Source: Myxocyprinus asiaticus (Eukaryota > Chordata > Actinopteri > Cypriniformes > Catostomidae). From it: a stretch of 64,000 nucleotides of DNA. The first letter of the stretch is position 1; every line of letters begins with the position of its first letter. The stretch covers positions 14,830,281 to 14,894,280 of the forward strand of contig NC_059373.1 in NCBI RefSeq assembly GCF_019703515.2. Reading direction: 5' to 3'. The notes below the pieces were generated by a model, which saw only the letters and a program-made list of their open reading frames with translations, searched no databases and was not told the DNA's origin. The position numbers were made by a program, and so were the translations under genes. This document shows positions 35,143-48,841 of this stretch, one piece after another.

Positions 35143-38090
35143 GTATTCTATATACAAACGAATCTCCATTATGATTGGATCAGTCACTCAGGGGCGGAGC
35201 CAGGAGTTTTTCACAGGGTTGGCACTAAATTGTGCCCAAGACAAAAAATGACCAAAATGACAATTGCGAGTTGGGTGGCCAGGATTAGGTCCATGGTCCC
35301 TGGCCACACCCTAGCTCCACCCCTGCAGTCACTATGAGCACACTTTGAACATTCTTTATACAGGGTTCCTGCGGATCCTTAAAAAGTCTTAAAATGTCTT
35401 CGTGATATGACCTAATGTGATTATCAAACTTCAAAAGAATACGATTTAATGAAATAAATGCGTGCGCTGCTTCCTTCAAAGTGAAAACTCGGCACTGTTG
35501 TATTTTCTGTATTTTCAGTTCACAATAATCAAGCCATATTGGAAATTTATGACAAGCAATCACTAAAGATCAACTGTCGATGATAATGATGTAGTGTTGA
35601 TGAAATATGATGGTGTTTACTTTTAACTGTTTATATTGTAATATGTTGTAGATTACTGTAGGAGAGCACATTTTATTTCCCTTTCCCTATTTCCCAAATT
35701 ATCTGTTTGAATGAGCAGCTGGAAGTGGTGAAGCAAAAACATTTCAAAATAAGCGTCCCTTGTATATTTCAGCCTTTAAAGTAAAAATTTCTGTGCTATG
35801 TATAAAATCTTTTTTTTTTTTCTCTCTCCCCCTGCTTATTGATATTTTTGTTGCACCATAAACTGCATCTGGAATTTAATTAAATTTAGACTCTTGTAGC
35901 CTCTGTCTGGCCCTCCCCATCACAGGAAGACTAAGAACGTTTAATATAGGCTACCAATTTTAAAAACTATTGGCAGATTATTTGCCCTTCGTTCAACACA
36001 TTATCATATCAGCAAAATCCAATATCGGTTGACCTCCAATTTGTATTTATTTATATAATGGTACATAAACCAATTTTAATGTGATATACTGTATGTGGAA
36101 AACATGTCTTGAGTATTTTTAACTTTTTGAGTTTTACTGATAAGTATTGTTAAGGCCATGTTGAATGTGTGCTCCTGCCTGTTTAAGTAAGAGTCTGTGA
36201 TACATGATTTATTTTGAGATTGTGTGGGTTTATTTTAATATGGGGATATGGTATTAATTTGATTTGTTCAGAACTTGAAAAAGGTCTTTAAAAGTCTTAC
36301 ATTTGATTTTAAAAACTCTGCAGCAACCCCGTTATAACAAATCTATTCCCTCCACTTAACAAAAACAATGCGTTTAAAAGGGACCTTTAGCCCCTGTAAC
36401 AGAGGGACTTTTTACCCCAAATACTATCCTTTCACTTACTTGACAGTTATTGAAAAAAATTGGATTTAATCACCTTGAACAAAACTGAAAATGTCAAATA
36501 AGTATTTTGTCTCAAAATAAATGTGATAATTCCTGGGATTTTCATTATATACAATTTTTTTTGATAACATGCACATTTTAAATGTATTAAATATGAATTC
36601 AGATTAGCTCAAAATCAACCTTTAGACATTACATGCAGTGATCTCATGGATGAGGAACATTTCACAGTGCGTAGTGACAAACAGGTGTTTAGGAATGTAC
36701 TGTGGTAGTTTTTGTTGTCATTTAGTGTTTTTGGGGAAACCCCATTGTACCTTATAAACATGTATACAGAACCTCCAAATTCTTCTTAAGATTGGATGTC
36801 AAGTCCTTTTCAATGGATATCATATTTCTTAGGCAAAGATTGCATTTCTCAATTAATTTTTTTACCTGCTGTCTCTTTAAAAGTCAAATTATTTTTGTAT
36901 GTGGCCAAATTAGGAACAGAACGTACTGTTCAATGTATGTAGTACCACCTGGCTAGACCTATCACATGTAGGCTATTTCAGGCTCTGGCTCAGACCACGT
37001 TTTTAAAATTTAGGGACATAATTAGTAAATTACACACTAGTTATTGCTGTTGGCTGATTGGTAATGTAATTCATAAAAGTAACTATAATTTCATTATGCA
37101 TATTATGAAATGCAAAATAATCCAATTACAAGTACTCGATTTTTGTAATCTGAATATGTAATCCAGACTACATGTTCTCCGCTACTTTGGGAAAAAAAAA
37201 TGTGTGTATGTATATAGAATAGAGTGGACTTCTAAACAATGTGCTGAGAAAAAACTCAGATAAGGTGGACTGAGCACAGGACAGAGAGAAATGGGAGGGA
37301 ATGAAGCGTGAGGTCATTCTTAGCCTTGACATTTATATAACAAGTAAATGTTTCTTTGTTTTGCAATGTAATGTACCCTTTGTCTTATTGAGACTTCTGC
37401 TGTGAACTCTCCTAGTCATATTGCAATTAAACTTTGGAAAAGAGAAAATCTGATTTCATGCATTATTCTTAGACAATTCTTTCACAATTTTGGTGTCACG
37501 GACAAGAATCCTTGGGACCCTGCTGGGAGTGACTGGGAATCTCTTCCCCTAAAGATACTGAGAGCCGACTGGGGACTCTTTCACCTAGGAAGAGCGTGTC
37601 TGGGACTGGGGATTCTCCGGCACATTCCTCTTACAGGTCTGCACAGGATCTCAAAGAACTATTTAGCAATGTGGATGAGATTTTCCCTTTTCCAACAAAT
37701 TTTTGGATTTTCTTTGAATAATTGTGCACAAGATAACAGGGTCTGGGACCGCGAATGAGATCCGAATTGGGATCGGCAGATCAGAGACATCTGACTGTTT
37801 GAAAAAGCTAAGAAATAGAGTAAAAATATAAATAAATAGAAGTAAAGATTACAGACAAATATGAAAACGCAGCATTTGAGAAATCATATGCCTAAATTGA
37901 AATATTTTAAATAGTTTTATGTGTAATTATTAACCCCCCAAATTTTAATTGCCTGTGATGATATAATTTCCTGGTCAGGGAGGACAGATGGTGTGGGCAG
38001 AAAGACATTGGGAGGCTGTCCACATTACCAAACAAGAGACAGGGGAACAGTTGATCTGTTCAATGCCTAGATAAAAAGGCAGTCAAAGTG
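35143..38090. other. Probable med30 5' intron, unclassified part
   Basis: Apart from the truncated GTCGACC element at 35820, no supported feature. An open frame at 37402-37758 shows no recognisable domain. Confidence 0.4.
35820..36042. mobile_element. Truncated relative of the GTCGACC-ended element
   Basis: Shares the inner segment (GTTGCACCATAAACTGCATC, the complement of part of 28375-28410) and ends AATATCGGTTGACCTCCA. The other end is not found. Confidence 0.55.
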
Positions 38091-38355
38091 TACACTGGTC
38101 TGAAGAAGGGCTCAGAAGTGAACAGTGTGAAAAGATATCACTATGTTCAAGGCCTCTTGGCAAAAATAAAGAAGGCAGTAAAAACCAGCTGTCTTGGAGA
38201 GACACTTAAACATTCTGAACTGAACTGTGTGAAAAAGGACACTAAAAATCATCTCTTCAGCTTGCACAGTAAACCTTTTAGGCAGAGACTAGATCTCAAA
38301 AGTGAAAAGAATGCTATTCTGAGATGCAGGTTAGTGCTATTTTGGTGGCATGAGG

Positions 38356-38670
<315 letters not shown>

Positions 38671-38852
38671 TTATTATTATATACAGTATTGCTATCTGTG
38701 GTTGTGATGGGTGATGTTTCCTTCACTCTGTTTCATCTTGTTATCCTTGAAAATGAGTAAAACTATATGTATATTAAAAGATTAGATGAACAGAAACGCA
38801 GGCTCAATTTTGTTCTAAGTAAAGTTGTTTTAGTAATTTTCTCTGTTTTTAG

Positions 38853-40797
38853 ATGTCTGCTTCAATCCCAAAGAAGGGTCTGGGTCCAGGTATGCCTGTC
38901 ATGCCCCCTCAACAGCAGCAGCAGCCGCAGGCACACATGCCCCCTGGCCTTGGCCCTGCGCAGCCGGGCATGCCTCCACAAGGTGCCCTACGGGAAATCT
39001 CTCCCGTCTACCTGTGTCGCATCGGTCAGGAGACTGTCCAGGACATTGTCACACGCACAATGGAGATCTTCCAGATCGCACGAGCCACTCAGGTGGGTTT
39101 GTGTTCTTGAATATTCTCCATGAGGCATCTATGTCAAAACATGACTAGTAGACAGTTATTCTAGTCAACTGGATTTGTTTCTCATTTTTTAAGATGTTTT
39201 GCTACTGGCTTCGTTATGAGGTGACCTAGATATATGATGACCTGGATAACATGCCAGTTGAGAGCAATCCAAAAAATAACTCTTGGTTCTACATGTTTGA
39301 AATGAGTTTTGTTAAATTAAAATTACTATGTAATTTCAATTTAAATTCTTGGAGTAGATAGAACCTAACTGAATCAAGTAAACCCAACAAAATATAACAT
39401 GTCAAAATAACTAAAATGAAACTTTTTTAGGGATATGCTAGCTAGTGACAGGAAATGTTAAAGGAGTTATGAAATGGAAAATCACATTTCCCTTGATATT
39501 TAGACATATAAGAGCTAACTGTACTATAAAAACATACTGTAAATTTCAGAACTCAAAACTTCCTCCCCAGTCCAAAAAGAGCATTTATAGTTCCCACCTG
39601 TTTGAAACATCTTGTCTCGTGACATCACAAGACATTGCTTAGTTGTATTTACATGCCCCACAACATGTGTCATCGCACACTTGGCCCCACCCACTGGTGT
39701 TTAGTTTGTATCGTAAACAGAGAGGAAGAGATACTGGTCTAGTGTGACTAACTATTCCTGAACACCAAAGGGGACCAATCTGAACTATTCTGAAGTTTTT
39801 TGTGCATATAACATGCATTACACAGATGTCTTTGACCGTTGTCATGTTTATCACGCAGCTTTTAAAAGACGTGGTGTCAAGTTACAATTCAGAAACGGAG
39901 ATGCCATTCAGTTTCATTCAGCTGCTCTGCTTGATGTTCTTGCACCCATCTGCGCTATTTTTAGTAGAGCACTTGAGTTAAAAACCAAGGGAACAGATTT
40001 ATTCCTGCTGCGATTATGATACTGAATTTCAAGAGGAAGCATTAAGGCAGTTTGACCACAAAGTCTCAGTTCTTATTTCTTGAAGGAACCGTTTGCTCAA
40101 AAATGGACATCCTGTCATCATTTACTCTCCCTCATGTTGTACCAGACCCACGTAACTCTCTTTCTTCTGTGGAACACAAAAAAAGATATTAAGCAGTAAT
40201 GTAGTTGGGTACTGACAGCTTCAGTCACAATTCACTTTCATTGAATGGGTAAAAAGGGCAGTGTCAAAATTCTTTCAAATTTCTTGTCTTGTGTTCCATG
40301 GAAGAAAGTCACAAGGTTTTTAACAACATGAATGTCAGTAAATGATGTCAGAATTTTCCTTTTTAAATGAACTGTCCTTTTAAAATACTGTATGTATGCT
40401 TGTAAACATGTAAATGTCAAAGTTAATGTAAACAAATATATATATTCTCAAAATACTCAAAGCAAATTTTCTTAAAAGGATAATGAACTTAACATAGAAT
40501 CTTTGCAGACTAAACATAACTAGTTCGTCTGAGGAATTGGCATACTTGAATTGTGTGTTTTTTTTTTTATTTTTATAATGTGGTTTGGTCTCCTCTAGCT
40601 GCCCAATGGTGTGACGCAGAGCCAGGCAGCATATCAGGACCGCTTTGGGAAACTGCAGGAGCATCTGCGGCAGCTGACACTGCTCTTCCGTAAGCTGCGT
40701 CTGCTGTATGAGCGCTGTGTAGAGATGACAACCGACCTCCAAGAGTCTCCAGCTGAAGTGAGTCTGTCTGATCTATCTTTTGAAGACATTACATTTG

Positions 40798-40870
<73 letters not shown>

Positions 40871-43597
40871 GGCATTTTATATTTGTAGTTTATAGTTTGT
40901 ACAGCTCTTGTGGTGAACACTAGATGGCAAACCCAGCCTATGGTTTAAATGTAAATTTAGGTGTCCTGCTGTAAATGCTATTCTATGGTGGCCTGCTTTT
41001 TGCAAGAACTTTTTGTTACTGACATAATGGATTAACTGGTTATTTAGTGTCCCTAAGTTAGGAAAGACATCTATAGTGTGTCACTTTAAGTTAAAGTAAG
41101 GATTTATTGTGCGTGGCCTCATGAGTCATGACTGATATTCATATCATAAAAATGTTAGTTACAGTTTTTGGTGCCTGCATAGATATACTGGTACTGTTAG
41201 ATCTGTTTTTATAAAGTCAAGAAATTATTTTTAGAATTATCAATTTGCCAAATGGTAGTTTAACTGCTCAATGGAAGGCAAAAAATAAAGACTTAAATTG
41301 GCTGGAGGAAGATTTAAGATGTAATCATTCTGATTCATCACAAAGTATGATTTTTTTTAATGTGAGAGTCAAATGATCTAAGACTGATTCAGCTGACTTG
41401 CTCCTGTGTACATTCTTATTCAGCTGTTTTCATTATCTGTTGTTTGATTCAGGCTGACATAATTTAAACCATATTGCTTTAATTAGTTTCAAATTGATGG
41501 TCCCTTTTAAATTTTGTAATTGTCTTGTGAAAACGCATTTCCAAGTGATATACAATGAATATCAGAAGGAAATCTGATCCAAACTCAGAAGAAGAATTAG
41601 TGCAGCCTTACACCAACATTGTCTTCAAGATGCATAAAAAAATAAAATAAAAAAAAGGTCGATCATGAAAATGTTTGCAAGATGTTGTTGATATGTTCAA
41701 TACATATAAAGCCAAAAAGCTTTATTATATATTTAGATATTCCAAAATGTGGGGGATTAACATGAATATGTACTTGATGCAAATCTTAAATTCCTGTTAA
41801 TACTGTGCAATATGAAATTACATATTTTTTGCATGCATAAAAACAAAAATAAAAACTGCCCACCAAATATATCACATTTCATCTCATATCTTCTCAAAGT
41901 AAAACTGTTACAACATGTAACTTTACATGTAAATCTATATCAATATTTCAGAGTTACTATCAACCTACAATATTTACTAATTCAGAGAGTAATTAGACTT
42001 TACTTAAAGGAATAGTTCACTCAAAAATTAACATTCTCTCATTTACTCACCCTCATGCCATCCCAGATTTGTGTGACTTTTTCTGCAGAAAACAAACTAA
42101 GATTTTTAGAAGACTTTCTAAGCTCTGTTGGTCCATTCAATGCAAGTGAAAGATGGCCAGAACTTTGAAGCTCAAAAAAGCACATAAAGGCTGCATAAAA
42201 GTAATCCATACGACTCCAGTGGTTAACACCATGACTTCAGAAGCAATATGATAAGTGTGGGTGGGAAACAAATCAATATTTAAATCCTTTTCACTGAGCA
42301 GGACCCCATACCGGCACTTATTATATATGGGCTGCCCTGTGAATTGCACACAATGATTGAAAGACAGAAAGTCTTCTGATAAACAAGCGATCTGACTGCC
42401 ACCCACAGACATCTTTTACCCTGCTGTTTACTCAGCGTAGGCCTGTTACAGAGACAGGTGTAATATTTCATGGCACCTATACAAGTGAAATCTGACAGGA
42501 AAAAAAGAATCTTTTTCTGCTTGTCTTTTTGTAAAAAAAATAAATAAATCACTTACAGCACCTTTAAGACAGTACTTACCAGTAGCAGCCAGCAAAAACA
42601 ATGAAGTCTAGCTATTAGCTTTACTATTTTTATTTTTTTAACTGTTAGCTGAGAGACTCAACATAAAACCTTAAGAGTGGCAATAAGCAAGACTTTTTAC
42701 AGAGTCTCTGTTCTTCCAGAAAGCTCAATGTGACGAGTAGAGTCAAAAATGCTTAGTGGTGAAATAGGCTACAAGATCATGGTCAAGTCAAACCTTTATG
42801 CTGAAATTTGCAGACTAAATTTGAACTAGATTTGTCAAGATAAACTTTGATGTTAGCTTGACAAAGTCTTGTCTGAAAGTTAAAACTATTAGATTCTAGA
42901 TACCAGATAAATCTGGTAGATTTAACAGCATTAAACGAATGTAATTAATCTCATTCATGTAACGTTAACATGTAAACTTTGGCAGCCATAATTCTATGTG
43001 GATTTGAATGACAGCTGTTCTCAATGCTCTGTTCCCTTTGATGCACTTTTATTGTTCAATAGGTTGTGACTGCCACCCATTAACACCAACATTATGGTCT
43101 TTTGCATATCATTAACACAATGTGTGTGTTTCCATCCTTGTGCATTGGTCCAGCTGGTTCCTTATATGGGAGAGGAGATTGCTCCTGTGAGGGTGGAGCC
43201 ATGCAGCCCAGCGATTATTCAGGAAAGACAGGAAGTTTTAGAGGTTTGTTAAATACAGTTCATGCATCAATTCTTCCAGTGAACATAATACCGGTAATGA
43301 TGTTATTCCACTGAATTCCTGCCATTGTGCATAGAATATTTCTAAAGTTGCAAAAAATTGATATACCGAACATGCTCTTTCATTTGGGGTAGAACCTATG
43401 CTCATCAAGCTTATGCCCATTCTAAGCTCACGTTTAGACGGAACATATGATACATGTAGTAACAGTGTGCTGAGCTTGTCATATCATGTGTTTTTTAACA
43501 GAAAGTGAGGCAGAAGAACCAGGAGATGAAGGTGCTAATGGACCAGATGAGGAACCTGCTGTGGGACGTCAATGCCATGCTCACCATGCGAAAATGA
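38853..43597 (+). CDS. med30: Mediator complex subunit 30, complete, 4 coding exons
   Basis: Coding exons are 38853-39092, 40599-40757, 43154-43243 and 43502-43597, all phase 0. They total 585 nt, 194 residues, against 178 in human. Exon 1 has a low-complexity start with a PPQQQQQPQ tract and Pro/Gly/Met-rich repeats, then ISPVYLCRIGQETVQDIVTR, the conserved MED30 core. Exon 2 reads LPNGVTQSQAAYQDRFGKL and LLFRKLRLLYERC. Exon 4 reads RQKNQEMKVLMDQMRNLLWD and ends NAMLTMRK, matching the coiled C-terminus of the family. MED30 is a metazoan Mediator subunit that bridges the complex modules at RNA polymerase II promoters in the nucleus. The N-terminal tract is longer than in mammals. Exon 3 uses a GTTTGT donor. 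The gene is tail to tail with ext1, its neighbour in human 8q24. Confidence 0.95.
39450..40079. repeat. Interspersed repeat in med30 intron
   Basis: The stretch with GTACTATAAAAACATACTGT, CAGAACTCAAAACTTCCTCC and TTCCCACCTGTTTGAAACAT resembles a common cypriniform repeat as I remember it. No recognised protein. Confidence 0.4.
40080..40383. mobile_element. TTAA-flanked inverted-repeat element, copy 7 (short, diverged)
   Basis: Left end altered to TTGAAGGAACCGTTTGCTC. Inner blocks CATCATTTACTCTCCCTCAT and TTCTTCTGTGGAACACAAA are typical. Right end GAACTGTCCTTTTAA. med30 intron 1 (between coding exons 1 and 2). Confidence 0.75.
40799..40870. repeat. (TA)n microsatellite
   Basis: About 33 TA units starting 42 bp after the donor of med30 coding exon 2. 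Confidence 0.97.
40871..42003. other. med30 intron between coding exons 2 and 3, left part
   Basis: AT-rich intron with no exon, RNA gene or named repeat recognised. Confidence 0.4.
42004..42295 (+). mobile_element. TTAA-flanked inverted-repeat element, copy 8 (right half missing)
   Basis: TTAAAGGAATAGTTCACTC opens a long-form left arm. Similarity to the long copies stops near 42295 and no right terminal repeat follows. med30 intron between coding exons 2 and 3. Confidence 0.75.
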
Positions 43598-44184
43598 CAG
43601 TAATACCCTTCTGACCAGCTTCTGTCAATTCTTCTTATTTCATCTTCCTACACAAGTACTGGTGCTCTCACACAGGCAGCAAAGAATAATAGATTGTCTT
43701 TTGTTCACTGGTGGTGCTAGTCACATAATATTTCATCTTGACGAATGAGATCAGACTTAGCAGCTCTTTGTGGTCTTGCCTCATTTACAGTGTTAAATCC
43801 CAAAGCACTGATAATTACTGCTTTATCAAAGCACTGAATGAGGATCAGTTTGAGCAAAATGGCAGTAATGTTAAGTCATTTTGTTGGCATGATAAATGAG
43901 CAGCACAGACCTATTTATTTTAAATTATAGTGCTTACAGTATAGGCCTTTGTGTATTGATCTGTGTGATGTGTTTCACACTCTTGGTCCTCAGCAGATAC
44001 ATATTCAGGATGGTGTGTGTTTAGATTGAGTGTGATTGCAGTTTCTCTGAGTTCTGTATTACACTTCTGATTCTTCTTTCTGGGTGAGGGAACATTAAAC
44101 AAGTATCTAATGAATTGTAGGGTTGTAATTTTTTTTAGTTTTAGTTTTTTTGTAAACTAAAGTTTAATACCTGTTTTTATACAA

Positions 44185-44190
44185 AATAAA
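44185..44190 (+). promoter_or_regulatory. med30: Possible med30 polyadenylation signal
   Basis: AATAAA in an A-rich stretch 588 bases after the med30 stop codon. It is the first clear hexamer found in the 3' flank, with more A-rich copies just beyond. Confidence 0.4.
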
Positions 44191-44480
44191 AAATAAAAAT
44201 AACTTTTTTGGTCCTATGTGATTTTTGTTTTTACGGAAATACTAAACAGATTACAAATCAATATGATGCAGTTGCTTGTCTTGCAGACAAATTGGGCTGT
44301 CAATGGATCAATTTAATTTAATAATGATTAATATCATGGCTTATTTTTAAAGTGAATCACAATTAATTAAAATGTTGAATTTGCGGAAATTTGCCTCTTC
44401 GAAATTGTTTACCACCATCTATAAACATACACTTTTCCTTTGGCATTCCTATAAATTCAAAATTAAATGTAAATGTAATT

Positions 44481-44482
44481 TA

Positions 44483-44547
<65 letters not shown>
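44481..44547. repeat. (ATTT)n(AT)n microsatellite
   Basis: Three ATTT units then about 27 AT units, abutting the short Tc1-like copy B. Confidence 0.95.
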
Positions 44548-44551
<4 letters not shown>

Positions 44552-44553
44552 TA

Positions 44554-45035
44554 CTGTGCAAAAGTTTTAGGCACTTGTGAAAAACTTTCAAAAAATAACA
44601 ATAAAAAATGACATAAATAGTTTTCATTAATCAATTAACATCATACAAAGTCCAGTAAACAGAAAAAGAGCTAAATCAATATTTGGTGTGAACACTTTTG
44701 CCTTCAAAACAGCACCAATTCTCCTACTTACACCTGGACACAGTTTTTATTGGTTGTTGACAGATAGGATGTTCCAAGCTTCTTGGAGAATTCACCACAG
44801 TTCTTTTATTCTGTCTCTTCATGTAATCCCAGACTGACCCGATGTTCAGTGGGGGCTCTGTGAGGGCCATGCCATCTGTTGCAGGGCTCCCTGTTCTTCT
44901 GTTCTATTCTATTTGAAAAAGTAATGTTTGGGAGTATAAAATGTCCTATTGACACTCTAAAGTAGCAGATATAAATAACCATCTTAAGACAAATGTTTTT
45001 GTGAAACATCTTATGTGCCTAAGACTTTTGAAAGT
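44554..45035 (-). mobile_element. Short Tc1-like nonautonomous element, copy B
   Basis: A second copy of the element at 80-511, in opposite orientation. It has recognisable terminal inverted repeats: CTGTGCAAAAGTTTTAGGCA at the left and TGCCTAAGACTTTTGAAAG at the right. TA precedes the left end. It lies in the med30-ext1 intergenic region and abuts a (TA)n tract. Confidence 0.75.
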
Positions 45036-45504
45036 GTTTCTGTTTCGCATTTTTCTAATTTAATCATTTATTTTTCTTTACAAATGATATTTGAAGGATG
45101 GTGTACCTGTATGCTGGGTTGGAAATCTCAAGGATTAATAGTGGTGTTTTCCTTATTACATCACGTATTGTTCTGAAAGTAAAAAGAAACAAATGAAACA
45201 CGGAATATAGGCTGTCACCCGAAGCAAAGCGGGCACATTTACTCGCGTGATTAACCGAAAGTGAAGCACTGCCGGCTCATGATGCGCGAATCTGTTCGGT
45301 ATACTGCAGTCTCATCACATTTTAACTTTTTGTTTAGCCTCCCATGAAAACACGCTGCATGATCATGAGAAAGGATTACATCAAGATGTAGATTGGAATA
45401 CAGGTAATTTATGTAAATAAAATCTGTCTTGCCGTTGCTGACGTGCCAGTGATTACCCCTCCGCGTGCCAATACTGGGACGCGTGCCATAGGTTGCTGAC
45501 CCCT

Positions 45505-45760
45505 GTTCTAGAGACTGTTGTGTGTGAAAATCCCAGGAGATCAGCAGTTACAGAAATACTCAAACCAGCCCATCTGGCATCAACAATCATGCCACAATTA
45601 ATATCATTGAGATCACATTTTTTCCCCATTCTGATGGTTGATGTGAATACTAACTGAAGCTTCTGACCTGTATTTGCATGATTTTATGTATTGCACTGCT
45701 GCCACAGGATTGGCTGATTAGATAATCGCATGAATAAGTAGGTGTTCCTAAGTGCTTGGT
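45505..45760 (+). mobile_element. Probable 3' end of a teleost non-LTR retrotransposon
   Basis: The stretch containing CATCTGGCATCAACAATCAT, GATTGGCTGATTAGATAATC and TAGGTGTTCCTAA matches my memory of a very common fish interspersed repeat, thought to be a LINE 3' tail. No coding part is visible. Family name not assigned. Confidence 0.5.
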
Positions 45761-45973
45761 AAGTACATACAGTATATTTATATATAAATATATAAATGTG
45801 TTCTAATATAAAATATAATAATATAATATTATAATATATACATTTATTTTTTCTCTTGTTTATGTCCATTTTATTTGTCAGCTACCCTTGGTTTCTGGGC
45901 ATTGTTGCACGAAACCTAAAAATAAAAGTGTATGTTCACAAATTCTCCCTCACAGTTTGCATTTCAGAATTAC

Positions 45974-45979
45974 TTTATT
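45974..45979 (-). promoter_or_regulatory. ext1: ext1 polyadenylation signal
   Basis: AATAAA on the minus strand, 378 bases past the ext1 stop codon. The region between is unique-looking and probably 3' UTR. Confidence 0.5.
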
Positions 45980-46356
45980 GGTCACGTTGTTTTCACATCA
46001 TTAGTCAGTTACTTGTCACTCCCCTTGCTTGTTAGTCCACAGCACCGTTAGCAGCCTGCTAGGCACCCATTATGCTACAAACTCTTCTCCAGTAAAACAG
46101 CAGCTGGAATGATTGACAGATCTGCTTTGCTTTCACTCTTAAGTGAATTAATACATGAAGCTGTCAATCACATTTAGAGAACTGGCCATAAGAGGTAAAT
46201 ACCCCTCTCCTGTCCACTGATTGGCCACCACAAGCCAGAAGTGGTGGTCATCAGACTCTTTCTGTGTTAGTGGAGGATTTCCCCACCAGTGTCAGTATCA
46301 GTCTGTGACCTGTCTCCTCTCTCAGTCTGTTCTGTGTGTCCAGCTGTTAGCTTGGC

Positions 46357-48774
46357 TCAGACGCGCTCCAGGTCTTTGTACTTCTTGCGCATGACAGACA
46401 CGTGATCCTTGTAGAGTACAGGGTCCATGCGAAATTGAGAGTGCACTAGAGGCATGTAACCGAACCAGCTTGCAAACGTGTTGATGCACTCCTGCCTCTT
46501 GGTAAAGTGCTCAGGGTTTGCCCATGGCGCCATCTTAGTGCCCTGAGAGGAGACCGAGAAAAAAAGAAGTTGAAAAATACATCCATGACACTAGATGATT
46601 GTGAATAATTTTTTACAATGGCATTGGCAACTGAGAACTTAAATTTTTGCATGATGCTGCATCTATGCCCACGCAGTTTGTGAACAGGAATTATTCTCCT
46701 TCTGTTACCAAATAGAACAAGCACAACTGAGGTCATGTGATCCATAAATACTCGACACAAACCCAACACATCCACTGGTGGCAGAAATGATTGACTAGTC
46801 AAGTAGTTGGTACAAACCCACATATAGTGACTGTGAATTGAAGTACAAAATTAGCTTGGGCTCTGGCCTCACCTGCAGAGCGGGCATGTCTTTGTACTGC
46901 TTCCTCTGTGCCACTTTAATGGGTGGCAGGTGTGTCACAGAGGAGACCAGGAAATTCATTAGGATATCCTCACAGTTAGAGGTATGATCCACCAGCACAC
47001 GCAGAGAGGAGGGGAGGTACTGAGAGAACAGGTGATGGTAGTATCTGTAAGAAACAAAGATTTTAGCACATAGTCAAGAGCACAGTACCCGCATATATTC
47101 AATGGCTTGATCAAGCATGATAGACAAGATGTAAACATTGTCTTGTCAGGGTATGTGAGCTGAAGTCAATTACCTGTGATAGAACGCTGCTCCAGTGAGG
47201 ACGATGGAGTACTCGTTGGTCCATTTAGAGGTGTAGCTCCAGGCTTTTTTCACAGGGTCCCAGAAATGGCTTCTGGGAGGGTAGCCAACAATCCGCTCTG
47301 GGAAGCTGCGCCACACATGGAAAGCAAAATTGATCTGCAAGTGTGAGATTAGAGCAGAAAAACACAAATTACAATATGACTTGGCTATACTTGACCACTT
47401 TTATCTGATCTGATTTCTCTCTGGGAATCTCCGCCACATAACGAAAGCAAAATTGATCTGCATGTGTCTGCAAATTGATCTGTAGGGTGTTCCGGGTGGT
47501 TACTTAGTGGGCCAAGTCAAACAGCCCACCCCAAAGTCTCTATGCTATTCTGTTCTCTAAATATGGCTTGAGCTAAAGGATTCTTTCTCTCTTTTATCAT
47601 CCACCAGACAAAAATCTGGTTTAAGTCACCTTTCCTCAAAAAGCAGCATGATTTGAGGTATAATTCATGTCCGTTGAACCATGGGACAAGTTACTTACCA
47701 AAGTTTAATACTTAGTGTAAGGGGTTTGTTTGTTTGTTTGTAAATACAGTACAGTAATGGTGAGGCTGAAGCACCACATGGTGAAGCACCACTTATTAAT
47801 AGGGCAAAGACTCTAGATTTATTTAAGTAGCATCTACAAGCAGGAGGTGTTTGGATTTATAGTTTACCTCACTGGTCAAGAGAACCGTGTCTTCATCCAG
47901 GCTCAAAACTGCCTCTGTCTCAATAGCAGCATGAGGCAAAAATCGACTGCTCGTCTGTGAAGGTGACAGAGAAAAGAACTGAGCAAGACATGAGAGGGAG
48001 AGAAAGAGCATGATATCTCCACTGCTCACAGACACAGCTTGACTGCACTCTCACTTAGATACTCACTTTCCTTCTGCCATCTGTGACGATAAGCGGCACT
48101 GGCATAGGTGGCCATTTACTCCGGTGAGGGGGCGACTTATCACTGTTCCAAAGGATAATGATCTGACAAGAAACCCAAACAAGAAAACACACTATCACAG
48201 TATACGCTCCACACTGACTGATGTGACTTTTTCTTGGCTTTCGTCATGGTCTAACTACATTAACATTTGATACAGAACTGCATTAATATTTTTGAGATAT
48301 TTAAGTTTTTTAATATGTAACATTTTTGGCATGTTTTTAATTAATTTATAAATTCTGTTTAAATTTCTTATTCTTATAATAATGATGATAATGATGATAA
48401 TAATAAAATTAAACAAACTTATTAATGAATAAAACATGTTTACAAATTATTAAACTTTAAAAAATGTATAAATGATCTCAAAGATATTGAAATTCCATAT
48501 CAATTAAGAATTAATGTAATACAATTAAACAAAAATTATTAATGAATTAGAAATGTTTTTTTTTTTTGTTGGTAATTAACATTTTTTAATTAAATCATAC
48601 AAAAGCAATGAAATGCAAAACATATATATATATATATATAATCAACATTCAAACCCCGTCCCCCAAAAAAACAACCCTGTGGTCAAACATAAATAAATAT
48701 ATAGAAATAAAAAATCAAACAGACACACATATATACATATATATATATAATATATATATTTATATATATAAATT

Positions 48775-48841
<67 letters not shown>

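Noticed and set aside
37402..37758. 118-codon plus-strand frame in the probable med30 5' intron
   Set aside because: No recognisable domain, no splice context, surrounded by AT-rich noncoding DNA.
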